From Amanita rubescens (taxonomy: Eukaryota > Basidiomycota > Agaricomycetes > Agaricales > Amanitaceae): a stretch of 64,000 bases of DNA. How positions within the stretch are numbered: the stretch's first letter is position 1; the number at the start of each line of letters is the position of its first letter. A model generated the notes under the pieces. That model saw nothing but the letters and a program-made list of their open reading frames with translations, did no database searches and was not told the DNA's origin. The DNA lies in NCBI GenBank assembly GCA_015039365.1, contig WION01000104.1:92600-156599 (forward strand), written 5' to 3'. Below are positions 1 through 8,756 of this stretch, one piece after another. The translations under genes were made by a program, and so were the position numbers.

Positions 1-333
1 TCCTTCAGGGATCTTAAGCAATAAGAGAACAGTTTGACTGTTAAAACTAGACTGAGGTCTAGTTGTATATTTTTGTGGTTTGTATAGTACAAGGTACATA
101 TATACACAAATATAGTAAGTGGAATGCATGTGATAACGATTTACATGTGAAAATGGTTAACATGTGAAAACGGACATGCATGTGATAAAGCAGATAGCAT
201 ATGATAAAGGGTGAATGTTCAAGAATTTGCAAGAGTGCGATAAACATATGCAAAGAGAGGCAAGTAAAGAGAGAATAAGAGAGAATGGTGGCTGTGGCTG
301 AGAAAAGATGTAACATGATGTATGTTTGTAACA
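1..333 (-). mobile_element. Partial B-family LTR, cut by the window edge
   Basis: This piece ends in TGTAACA and shares the block around 35-70 (ACTAGACTGAGGTCTAGT) and the CATGTGATAA-like repeats with the LTRs at 10081-10493 and 20061-20492. Its left part lies outside the window. It is clearly more diverged than those two are from each other. No partner LTR or internal region is visible beside it. The next ~80 bases (334-416) are a GGT/GAT-rich stretch in which I recognise nothing. Confidence 0.75.
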
Positions 334-421
334 GATGGTGATGATGATATACTAGTGGTGGTGATGGTGTTGGTATTGATTGGTGCAGATGATGTTTTTA
401 AATAGTTTTGTAGTTATTTAG

Positions 422-939
422 TGTTATGATCACGTCAATCTCCACCTACGATGTGTCCACGCTAAGAGCGCTTGACAAAGTAGACTAAGTCCAACGGACA
501 AGTCAAACAATAGGTGAACGAATAAGCTAAGTGATAAGACGACTAGAAGAAGTCTTATCCTTGAGAGCGATAATGAACGGAGTAGAAACGACGTTCTTTA
601 GGTGAGATAAGATGTGATATTGACAAAGACAAACTAAGTCGAACTTAAGGTTCGACGTTACAGTACATCGGTTTATATACATGTACAGAAACACAGCCGT
701 ATCGTAAGTAGAACAAAGGCGATAGCAAGTATAGGTAAAACAGGAGGCATAGGGGATGGTACGTGTATGAACAAGGGGTTGGGCATAGGGTAAACGGAAT
801 GGGGATCGATAAGGGAACGAGGTAGTCCGTTTGATGAACATAATGAGGATGTGACGAAGGGGTAGGCATATACGAAAAAGTAAGCATGTCCGACGTGTCA
901 TGTAATCATAATGTAGGAGTCCGTACCGTGTTTGTAACA
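422..939 (-). repeat. 3' LTR of A1
   Basis: The left boundary TGTTATGATCACG and right boundary TGTAACA match the copy at 8184-8701. In minus-strand reading it follows a purine-rich tract. A TATA motif (reverse of 671-679) and the short hairpin near 635-656 are preserved. Confidence 0.95.
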
Positions 940-943
940 CTAG

Positions 944-954
944 CTCTCCTCTAC
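944..954 (-). other. Polypurine tract of A1
   Basis: Read on the minus strand, GTAGAGGAGAG lies a few bases upstream of the 3' LTR. The same tract precedes the 3' LTR of A2 (about 24976-24990). This is the expected plus-strand priming site for reverse transcription. Confidence 0.75.
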
Positions 955-988
955 GTTGTTGACCGCAACAACAATATGCGGGTATCCT

Positions 989-2692
989 CTAGGTATCGAG
1001 GTTGTGGCGGGCGTCTTCATCGTCGTAAGGATGATAGCCGGCTGAGTTGTCGACGAAGACGTCGAAGTCATTCGTCCTGGTTCCATCCTCCTGCGTTCCA
1101 GTCGGTGGGCGTGTCCGTATACGTTTGGACGAGTTCTTCGTTGTTGGCCTCAAGCGAGTTGAGGAGTTTGTGGAGAACCTTGAGACGTCGGTTCTCTTCT
1201 TTGAGGAGCTTGATGATGCGCTCCTTGGATTCGTCGTCGGGACGAGGGACTGTTGGCGGTAGGGATGTGGCGGCAAAGAGCCGGACGTGGGACTGGTAGT
1301 GAAGGAAATCCGAGATTTCCTGGTGGATGCGGGCGAGGCGTTCTCGACCGTCGAAAGCGCCGATGTTAAAGGCGGAGGGGGTGGAGGCCGATGCGGCGTT
1401 GGAGATGGTGGGGGTCTGTTGGGTCTGTTCTGCGTTCCCTTCCATAGTCGATAAAGGTTGTGTTGGGGAATGAGTGAGCGTCCGAGGTTCTTAAATCTTT
1501 CAGCGGTCTGGGTGACAGGCGTGGAAGGTATAAGGTTCTGATGGAGATCTAATTCCATCATGACGTGGGCAACTTCTTCATAAGCGTTGTGAGAGAGTTG
1601 CTGCGGTTTAGCTCCTTTGGTAAACAGATCTTCTGTCCATGCAGTAGTCCGTCTAGAAGATTCAGCGATCTCCTTGATTCGATCTGCCAGATCAGCTAAG
1701 GCGATTGCTCCGATCTCGGTTCGGTTCGTAAGTTCCAAGATATGCTGTGCATCTGGTGCGATCCTGTGAGGGTCAAAGCTGTGATGGATGGCGACGAGAT
1801 CGTTTGGGTCGTCATTAAGGATGAATGGAGGGTGTGCTTCATTCCTGACGTCTAGGATTGCTTGTTCGTAGAAGCGTTCTACGTCAGCAGTGAGGATTCG
1901 ACGTAAGAGGTCGATTCCAAATTGGTGGATGGTGCATCCATGAGAGAGTTTGGTGTACCATTCCATACGATCTAAGTTGGTCCAGATTTCTATAAGATCT
2001 GCGCAGTGATAGTTGTATCGTTCTCGAGCGTTGACGATGATTGCCTTGGCGAGTCTTGCGTCTGAGAGAATGCGCCAGAGTCTGGTAAGTCGTTCCAGTT
2101 CCTGAGAATTGATTGACAGGCCGGAAAGTCTTTTAATGTCGTCAATAGTCTTTCGCATAAGAGCTGAGCTGTTATAGTCTGCGAATGTTGTAAAGATCGT
2201 CTGAGGTTCAGAGGGAGTGATGTCTGCCATGATCCGACGACCGCTAGGGCTAGTTGGGTTGTTATCATCGCTTCTGTTGCGGAGATCGCCAGTTGATTCC
2301 TTGTCGAATTCGGCAAAAGAGTCGGGGTTATGATATACCTTTCGCATGTTATCAAGTATTTTCCTAGCTCTCCTTGTATCTTCATTATGTCTTCCGTTAC
2401 TTTGATCTTCTGTGGTATCGTGAGGACTCGTAGCTCGGCTTGTTCTGGGTGAATCATCAGATCGATTCTCTTTGTCAGAATCTGAAGCGCTGTGATAAGG
2501 AACGAGACGTGGTTTATTGGATTCGGTGATCGTTGTCCTTCTGCTAGCATCCTGATTACTGGATGTATCGGGGGATTCGATGGTGGTGGTGGTGTTATCG
2601 TCGTTGTCTGGGTAAAGACTGAGTATATGGGCGGTTCCGGTGATGGTGTTGGCGAGATTGTCGGCGAGGTTCTCGTTGATTCCATGATTCAT
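989..2692 (-). CDS. A1 post-integrase ORF, long frame (ORF3a)
   Basis: A 567-aa open frame begins 40 bases after the pol stop and runs almost to the 3' LTR. I recognise no family. The first ~110 residues are polar and Ser/Asp rich. Roughly residues 165-430 look like a folded helical protein, with many Leu/Ile/Trp in amphipathic spacing, for example around ELERLTRLWRIL. The last ~150 residues are Pro/Ser/Thr rich and low in complexity. The A2 copy (24239-24990) keeps the first ~215 residues, with conservation strongest around MADITPSEP and LMRKTIDDI. Element B's post-integrase ORF shows faint similarity at the RLWRIL-like helix. It overlaps two other frames, so the N- and C-terminal parts could be by-products of ORF3b and ORF3c. 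Confidence 0.6.
   Translation of the reverse strand: MNHGINENLADNLANTITGTAHILSLYPDNDDNTTTTIESPDTSSNQDASRRTTITESNKPRLVPYHSASDSDKENRSDDSPRTSRATSPHDTTEDQSNGRHNEDTRRARKILDNMRKVYHNPDSFAEFDKESTGDLRNRSDDNNPTSPSGRRIMADITPSEPQTIFTTFADYNSSALMRKTIDDIKRLSGLSINSQELERLTRLWRILSDARLAKAIIVNARERYNYHCADLIEIWTNLDRMEWYTKLSHGCTIHQFGIDLLRRILTADVERFYEQAILDVRNEAHPPFILNDDPNDLVAIHHSFDPHRIAPDAQHILELTNRTEIGAIALADLADRIKEIAESSRRTTAWTEDLFTKGAKPQQLSHNAYEEVAHVMMELDLHQNLIPSTPVTQTAERFKNLGRSLIPQHNLYRLWKGTQNRPNRPPPSPTPHRPPPPPPLTSALSTVENASPASTRKSRISFTTSPTSGSLPPHPYRQQSLVPTTNPRSASSSSSKKRTDVSRFSTNSSTRLRPTTKNSSKRIRTRPPTGTQEDGTRTNDFDVFVDNSAGYHPYDDEDARHNLDT
1068..1445 (-). CDS. A1 small coiled-coil ORF (ORF3c)
   Basis: A 125-aa ATG-initiated ORF lies inside the 3' part of ORF3a in another frame. 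Its second half has a charged heptad-like stretch (SKERIIKLLKEENRRLKV and on) typical of a coiled coil, whereas the overlapping ORF3a frame is low-complexity Pro/Ser sequence here. That contrast suggests ORF3c is the coding frame in this segment. The segment is deleted in A2, so there is no second copy to test conservation in this window. Function unknown. Confidence 0.45.
   Translation of the reverse strand: MEGNAEQTQQTPTISNAASASTPSAFNIGAFDGRERLARIHQEISDFLHYQSHVRLFAATSLPPTVPRPDDESKERIIKLLKEENRRLKVLHKLLNSLEANNEELVQTYTDTPTDWNAGGWNQDE
1990..2685 (-). CDS. A1 post-integrase ORF, overlapping frame (ORF3b)
   Basis: This 231-aa ORF starts at an ATG seven bases after the ORF3a start and in a different frame, so leaky scanning could serve both. 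After a Pro/Thr-rich ~45-residue lead the protein is strongly helical, with motifs such as ALQILTKRI, LTIPQKI and SWQTSLPLNLR. These recur almost unchanged in the 223-aa ORF of A2 at 24245-24916, although the two DNA copies differ at many sites. That conservation argues for real protein selection in this frame. No homologous family is recognised, and it has no signal peptide or membrane segment. Confidence 0.6.
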   Translation of the reverse strand: MESTRTSPTISPTPSPEPPIYSVFTQTTTITPPPPSNPPIHPVIRMLAEGQRSPNPINHVSFLITALQILTKRIDLMIHPEQAELRVLTIPQKIKVTEDIMKIQGELGKYLITCERYIITPTLLPNSTRNQLAISATEAMITTQLALAVVGSWQTSLPLNLRRSLQHSQTITAQLLCERLLTTLKDFPACQSILRNWNDLPDSGAFSQTQDSPRQSSSTLENDTTITAQIL

Positions 2693-2732
2693 AGGTAGTT
2701 TCTGGGCGTTTGTAGGTGTAATCTTTGCTCAT

Positions 2733-5700
2733 TCAGAGTTTCCTACGTTTCTTATATTCGTCAAGGATATCCTCGGCGTTTGACAAGTTCCTTTGGGGTT
2801 CCCAAGTGTTTTCGCTTGTATCATAGCCTTTCCATTTGACGAGAAACTGTAATTGACGTCCGATCTTTCGGTGTGCGAGAATAGCTTCTATTTCGTATTC
2901 TTCTGATCCTTCTATTAGATCGGGTGGTGGACGTGTGTCGTTAGGTCCATGGAATTCTGTTTCTTTAAATGGTGATAGTAGACATGCGTGGAAAACGCTG
3001 TGTATCTTCCATTGTTTTGGTAAGTCTAGTTGATAGGTGACAGGTCCTAAGACTTTCTTTATTTTGAAGGGTCCTTCTCGTTTAGGTGCGAGTTTTCGTG
3101 ATTGATAAGGAATGCGTAGGTTCTTTGAATCTAGCCAAACCTTTTCTCCTTCTTTGAACGGTTTAGAGTGTTTCATCGTTCGTTGTGCCATTTTGAGGCG
3201 TGCAAGGTCGTGTGCTGCCAGAGCTTCTTCTCTTGCTTTGATCAGGAGTCTGATGCGTTCGTCTGCTACAGGGGTAGCTGATTGTTCTGTAACCTGGGGT
3301 AGCGCCACAGGGTTAGATCCATACATGAGATAGAACGGTGATTGTTTCAGTTCTTCATGTGTTCTAGAATTATGAGCGAATTGTGCGATAGGAAGTATCT
3401 TGTTCCATTTGTCTGGTTCATAAGCACAGAATATGCGGAGGTATACTTCAAGTACGGCGTTATAGCGTTCCGTTTGTCCATCTGTTTGAGGGTGAAAGGC
3501 GGTGCTCATCTTGTGTTTGATCTGAAGTGCGCTAGTTATCCCTTTGAAGACTTTTGCTGCGAATTGCGGTCCTCTGTCAGATATCATAATGTCTGGTAAT
3601 CCGAAGTTCTTGAAAACTTCTTTGATGTAGAGGTCGGCGGTTTCGGCTGATGTAATAGTTTTATTACAGGGACATAGAATTACTCCCTTTGAAAGTCCTT
3701 GGTCGACCACGACAAAGATAGAATCAAAACCGTCACTGGGTGGTAGATCGGTGATGAAATCCATGGTAATCTGTTGAAATGGTCGGTGTGCATGGGATTT
3801 AATCAGCATCAGGGGTGCGGCGGTAGGGTGTGTATTAGGTTTCATCTGTTGACAGGTAAGACATCCGTCGATGAAACTCTTGGTTAGCGTTGTCATTCGA
3901 GGCCACCAATAGTGTTCCCTTAGTAGGCTAAGTGTTTTGAAGAATCCAGGGTGTCCTGCACTCGGTGCTTCGTGATATTCTTTAATAATAGATCGGCGAA
4001 GGTCGGAGTCCATTGGAACGTATGCTTTGTTTTTGAATAGGATGATTCCATCATCTTCGGTCCAATCGGTGATTGCTGTGCGGAGGGGCGCTGTTCCTTT
4101 CTCCTTTAAGCATCTTCTAATAGTTTCAGCAAACTCATCGGTTTGAGTTGCGTTCTTTACTTGATCTCAGAGATCTTCGGCGATGACTTGAATGAATAAT
4201 GAGTCAGGGAGCATTGTGACTGTTTCGTCATCTTCTTCTCCGTTAGTGTGATCAGGTCGGCGGGATAAGGCATCCGCTTGAGTTAGTTTTGCTCCAGGAA
4301 CGTGAATTAGTTGGTAATTATATCTTGAGAGATTATTCCACCATCTTGCTTGTCTAGCTGTGAGACGTTGTGGTGCGCGGTAATAGGTTAAGTTTTTGTG
4401 ATCGCAGTGTATAGTGAGTGTGTGTTCTGCTCCAAGTAGTAGGTATTTCCATTCGTCAAGTGCGTAAATTATGGCAAAGAGCTCTCGGTCGTAGATTTGC
4501 CAATTTCGTTCAGTGGGCGTAAGTGCGTGTGAGAGATATCCACAAGGGTGTAAGTCTCCGTTTTCGTCTTTCTGCATTAAGGCGGCTCCGACAGCCCATT
4601 TAGATGCATCCGTTTCGAGTATGAAGGGTAGGTTGACATCTGGCATCTTTAGTACTGGTGCTGTTACGAAACTTTCCTTTAATGAGTCGAAGGCGACTCT
4701 ACACTCTAGTGTCCATTCCCATATCTTGTTTTTCTTTGTTAAGTCGTGAAGGGGTCGTGCAAGGTGCGCGAATCCGGATATGAAACGTCTGTAGTAATTT
4801 CCAAATCCAAGAAACGAGCGTACTTGTTTAACTGTTGTCGGAGGGGGCCAGTCTCTGATTCCAGCGAGTTTTATTGGATCCATTTTTATCGTGTCTTTTG
4901 TGATTATCATGCCTAAGAAGTCTACTTCTTCGGCGGCAAATTTGCATTTTTCAAGTTTCAGGTAAAGATCGTGTTCTTTCAGTTTTGCGAGTACTAGCTT
5001 TGTTCTTTTCTCGAGTTCTTGTTTGTTGCGCGTGTGTATCAAGATGTCATCCATGTAAATGGCGATCCATCCTTCGTTCATGAAGTCCCTGAAGTAATCG
5101 TCCATCATTGCTTGAAATGTTGCGGGTGAATTGCGTAATCCAAAGAACATAACTGTTGGTTCGAATAGTCCTTTATTCGTGATAAATGCGGCTTTCCATT
5201 CGTCTCCTTCTTTGATACGAACATTGTTGTATCCCCATCTGATGTCTAGTTTCGTAAAGTATTGCGATCCTTTAAGTTGTAGCATCAGATCGGATATGAG
5301 TGGTAAGGGGTAAGAGTTTGGTTTCGTGTGTTCGTTCAAGTATCGGTAATCTTGGCAGGGTCTGAGTGTTTTGCTATCCTTCTTTTCGACATAAAAGAAT
5401 GGCGCTGCCTGTGGAGATTTGGATGGTCGTATATATCCTTTAGTTAATTGTTCTTTGATCCATTCGTCAAGCGTGTTTTGTTGTAATGGTGATATTGGGT
5501 AGATCTTCCCTTTCTTTGGTATAAAATCTTCGCGAAGTTCAATTGCGTGATCCCATGATCTGCGGTCCGGGAATCGTTCTGACGCTTGTTTTTCAAATAT
5601 CTCTTTCCATTCGAGATACTCAGGAGGTAGCGTGATTTCCTTCTGATCGGTGTTGTACTTATGTTCCATTTGTTGAGCTGGTGAATAGCGATTAATCGTG

Positions 5701-6350
5701 ATCTCGTCATAATCTTCTTCAGTCCATCTTCCTATGTCTTCAAATGGTGGTTTCCAACTTAGACTCTTCTCTTCTGGTCCTTTGTGTGACAACAAATACC
5801 GAATTACGACGTCTTCTTCCCATTTAGGCATTGCTTCTTCATCGAGTCGATGCAAGATGCTCCGTATTGATGCCTTCCATTCGTCTTCTTTGGAGTTACG
5901 GAACTCCAGAGTTCTATTCCTCCAGCTTATAATTGGGTCATGCTTCTCGAGCCACGGAAGCCCCAGTATCAAATTTTGATCGCCAAGTGAAGTGACCAAG
6001 AACCATTCAGTCATCTTCTTTCCATTGATATCGATGGTGATCAAACATTTGTCAGAAATTTCTCCATTCGTATTGTATGTGCCGTCAACGTTCTTGACTC
6101 GGATCGGTCTTGCGAGTTTCTTCTTTCTCCATTTATGCGCGATTGATGAGTTAATAAATAAACCTTCTGCACCGCTGTCGACCAGTGCAGTCATTGATTC
6201 AGTGTTGTCTTCGGTTTCAACTTCGAGGGGAATAGATAATCGATTGCTTGAAATAGAACGTACTATTACAGGTGATATCGAGAGATCGTCCTTTGGAGTT
6301 GAATTCAAAGTTATGGGACAGTCATCCACTGACATGTGTCCCACTGTCAA
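2733..6350 (-). pseudogene. A1 pol polyprotein (PR-RT-RNaseH-IN-chromodomain), one nonsense codon
   Basis: Two open stretches (6350-4167 and the frame resuming to 2733) form one pol frame split by TGA at 4167-4169. A2 has CGA at the same codon, so a single C-to-T change made the stop. Domains in order are: aspartic protease with DSG; reverse transcriptase with YMDD; RNase H with ETDAS, DREL and HCDHKN; integrase HHCC zinc finger (H-H and CxxC near TCQQMK); integrase DDE core (MDF, SDRGPQF and the Glu of TDGQTE); the GPF-like C-terminal domain; and a chromodomain with VKWKGY and NTWEP. The frame starts in -1 relative to gag at a run of five Ts. Without readthrough the product stops before integrase. 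Confidence 0.92.
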
Positions 6351-6354
6351 AAAT
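6347..6354 (-). promoter_or_regulatory. Predicted -1 frameshift site between gag and pol of A1
   Basis: The gag frame ends GAT TTT TGA. Slipping back one base on the run of five Ts (6349-6353) replaces the stop with TTG and enters the open pol frame. Element B has the same layout, GGT TTT TAG, at 18227-18234. The same T5-plus-stop arrangement in two diverged families supports programmed frameshifting. I did not identify a downstream pseudoknot. Confidence 0.6.
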
Positions 6355-8092
6355 CCGGTTTATCTGCGTTGATAAGGAGGTTGATACGTTGATCTGGAGA
6401 GAGTTTCTTTAACATAGCGCGTATCGTTCTGTCGCTAGTGTTTTCTTCTTCTTCTTCTTCTTGCTGGCTAGACTCTTCGACGTTTTCATAGTTACTGCCA
6501 TCGTCATCCCTTTCGGTTGCTCGAATATGACGACCGTGTGCGAATTTCTTTCCTTTCTTTCCATTAAACTTCTTCTTCCCTTTGTAAGATCCTTTGTCCT
6601 TCCTCATGGGGCATTGTCCTGACATGTGGTCCGGTTTATGACATATGAAACAGAGTCCATCACGGATATGTCGGGTTCGTTCATCCTTAGATAACGCGCC
6701 AAGAATTATTGCATCGAGATCCATATCCCATTCGTTTCGAGGGGGTTTGTGTGAAGATGTCCCTCCTCTGTTGGTTGCTAGAATGCCAATACGTGTTTCG
6801 GCGTTGTATGCTCTGAGTGCTCCTTCATACCATTCGTCCAAGGTTTTGGGGTCTCTCATTACGACTGCTCTGTATGTGTTGGCGTCGAGTCCTTGTCTGA
6901 ACATGTGGGTAGCGGCACTGCCTGTAATTCCAGCTTTCTTTATAAGTTCTTTGAATAAACCAACGTATTTTGGGATTGAGATTCGTTTTCCTTTCTTGTC
7001 TTTGCGTTTCTGAAGCTGTACTAATTCTGTGTACGCGTTTCCGGGTGAATCTATTTCTTGCCAATTGTTGAGGAATCTGGTTTTGAATCCTGTCCAGTCG
7101 TTCCATGTTATTTCCGTCTTTGCTGCATCGTTAAGATCGTCGTTCTGATTGCGTCTCCAGTTCTCGGCTTTGTCGGTTATCATAGATAACGTCAGTCCGA
7201 TTTTAAGTCTATCAGTGTTGATGCGACCTGGATTGAGATCTAGGAATAACTCCATTCGATCTATGAAATCCTGTGCTTGAGATCGCTTTCCCGTGAAGGT
7301 AGGGATTTCTCCTAAGAGACTAGGAGTCGGTTGTATTGCTGGCGTCGTCATTGTAGCTATTGGTGGTTCTGGAGGTGGTGTAGGCGGTTTCTGTGGTGGT
7401 ACTGGTGGTCCTGGACTGGGATCGGGTTTGGGATCGACTTCTATGTACTGAAGTCCTGGGGAACTCGGTTTCTCCTGTTCTGTTTCAAACGGGTTGAAAT
7501 CGATTGGGCTAAGTAAGTCTGGAACAGTTTTGTCTTCCGACTCGGAAAGGTCACTGGAACTTTCGAATTGCTGATCGGGGTTTTCGTCACTTGATTCGGT
7601 TCCTGATTCGCTTTCTTGTGTTACTCCAAAAGTTTTACCTTTTGGTGTAGTTTTGACTGCTGCTTTCGGTGTAGAGACTGCGCTTCTGTGCTGTAGGCTT
7701 TCGGGCAAGTTATCTGCGTTTCCTTCTATCCACTTTGGTCCTTTGAAGAAATCGTCCGGTACGAATTCGTATGTGAGTTCTGATTCAGGGCCTGGGTTAT
7801 ATCCTCCCCAACGTTTGGTATTTTCGTCGAATTCGACTTCAAATCCTAGGAGATAGTATTTGTCGTTGAATCGATGATAGAATGCGTTGTTGGGTGGTCT
7901 GTTGGCTCTCTGTGGTATCCAAAACTCTGATGTTGGTACGAGACTGTGGTCTTTCGAATATTTCCAAAGGTGGTCTTTAGAGTCGTTGTAGATAGCGATG
8001 TGATCTAGATAATAATGTCCTCTTGTTCCTCTTGTAGCACGATTAGGCGGTGTTCTCTGTTGATCCGAAATTGTTGCAAGCTGACCGGTAAC
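6347..8092 (-). CDS. gag: A1 gag, with AUG-less N-terminal extension
   Basis: The frame is open from just after TAG at 8093-8095 to TGA at 6347-6349. The capsid-like region holds motifs such as GEIPTFTG and TWNDWTGFKTRF. A single CCHC zinc knuckle, CFICHKPDHMSGQC, lies near the C terminus and is followed by Lys-rich and Glu-rich stretches. The first ATG in this frame is at 7349-7351, giving the usual kind of gag start before TTPAIQ. However, 247 codons upstream of it are open and protein-like, with YYLD, FW, RPPN and WGGYNPG motifs, and the first of these recur in element B. No ATG exists in any frame between the predicted transcription start (~8409) and 7351. Either a non-AUG start makes a longer Gag, or this is a very long selected leader. 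Confidence 0.88.
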   Translation of the reverse strand, partial: VTGQLATISDQQRTPPNRATRGTRGHYYLDHIAIYNDSKDHLWKYSKDHSLVPTSEFWIPQRANRPPNNAFYHRFNDKYYLLGFEVEFDENTKRWGGYNPGPESELTYEFVPDDFFKGPKWIEGNADNLPESLQHRSAVSTPKAAVKTTPKGKTFGVTQESESGTESSDENPDQQFESSSDLSESEDKTVPDLLSPIDFNPFETEQEKPSSPGLQYIEVDPKPDPSPGPPVPPQKPPTPPPEPPIATMTTPAIQPTPSLLGEIPTFTGKRSQAQDFIDRMELFLDLNPGRINTDRLKIGLTLSMITDKAENWRRNQNDDLNDAAKTEITWNDWTGFKTRFLNNWQEIDSPGNAYTELVQLQKRKDKKGKRISIPKYVGLFKELIKKAGITGSAATHMFRQGLDANTYRAVVMRDPKTLDEWYEGALRAYNAETRIGILATNRGGTSSHKPPRNEWDMDLDAIILGALSKDERTRHIRDGLCFICHKPDHMSGQCPMRKDKGSYKGKKKFNGKKGKKFAHGRHIRATERDDDGSNYENVEESSQQEEEEEENTSDRTIRAMLKKLSPDQRINLLINADKPDF

Positions 8093-8168
8093 CTACGGGC
8101 CGGTTCTCCGGAAGTTCGATAGTTATCTTGTGTTTCACCAACGAGGTAATACTCGGGTATCGTTTTGA

Positions 8169-8183
8169 TAAGTTCGACTTAAT
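8169..8183 (-). other. Self-complementary primer-binding site of A1
   Basis: Two bases inside the 5' LTR the minus strand reads TAAGTCGAACTTA. This is the exact 13-nt reverse complement of TAAGTTCGACTTA in the LTR (reverse of 8397-8409), which lies ~24 nt downstream of the TATA box, where the RNA should start. In Tf1-type elements the RNA 5' end is the primer for minus-strand cDNA, and this arrangement fits that. Confidence 0.75.
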
Positions 8184-8701
8184 TGTTATGATCACGTCAA
8201 TCTCCACCTACGATGTGTCCACGCTAAGAGCGCTTGACAAAGTAGACTAAGTCCAACGGACAAGTCAAACAATAGGTGAACGAATAAGCTAAGTGATAAG
8301 ACGACTAGAAGAAGTCTTATCCTTGAGAGCGATAATGAACGGAGTAGAAACGACGTTCTTTAGGTGAGATAAGATGTGATATTGACAAAGACAAACTAAG
8401 TCGAACTTAAGGTTCGACGTTACAGTACATCGGTTTATATACATGTACAGAAACACAGCCGTATCGTAAGTAGAACAAAGGCGATAGCAAGTATAGGTAA
8501 AACAGGAGGCATAGGGGATGGTACGCGTATGAACAAGGGGTTGGGCATAGGGTAAACGGAATGGGGATCGATAAGGGAACGAGGTAGTCCGTTTGATGAA
8601 CATAATGAGGATGTGACGAAGGGGTAGGCATATACGAAAAAGTAAGCATGTCCGACGTGTCATGTAATCATAATGTAGGAGTCCGTACCGTGTTTGTAAC
8701 A
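8184..8701 (-). repeat. 5' LTR of A1 with promoter
   Basis: This is 518 bp and nearly identical to 422-939. Read on the minus strand it has TATATAAAC (reverse of 8433-8441). About 24 nt later comes the imperfect hairpin GTCGAAC-CTTAA-GTTCGAC, whose 3' arm pairs with the primer site. From the predicted start (~8409) onward there is no ATG on the RNA strand. Confidence 0.93.
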
Positions 8702-8756
8702 TTTAGATTCACTGTTATGTAGCATTATGTAGTGCAACAGATTTCTGTTGCCATTG

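Larger units (their letters stand above)
422..8701 (-). mobile_element. Element A1: complete Ty3/gypsy chromovirus
   Basis: This is an 8280-bp element bounded by two 518-bp LTRs that start TGTTATG and end TGTAACA. It is flanked by a perfect 5-bp duplication TTTAG (417-421 and 8702-8706). By eye the LTRs differ at one base (764 T, 8526 C), so the insertion is recent. On the minus strand the order is 5' LTR, primer-binding site, gag, pol (protease, RT, RNase H, integrase, chromodomain), accessory ORFs, polypurine tract, 3' LTR. The C-terminal chromodomain and the self-complementary primer site place it in the Tf1/sushi chromovirus lineage. One in-frame TGA at 4167-4169 in pol makes this copy probably non-autonomous. 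Confidence 0.95.

Noticed and set aside
527..940. 137-aa open frame in the LTR, repeated exactly at 8289-8702
   Set aside because: It lies wholly within the A1 LTRs, repeats because the LTRs repeat, and is low-complexity Tyr/Leu/Cys sequence; it is a by-product of LTR composition.
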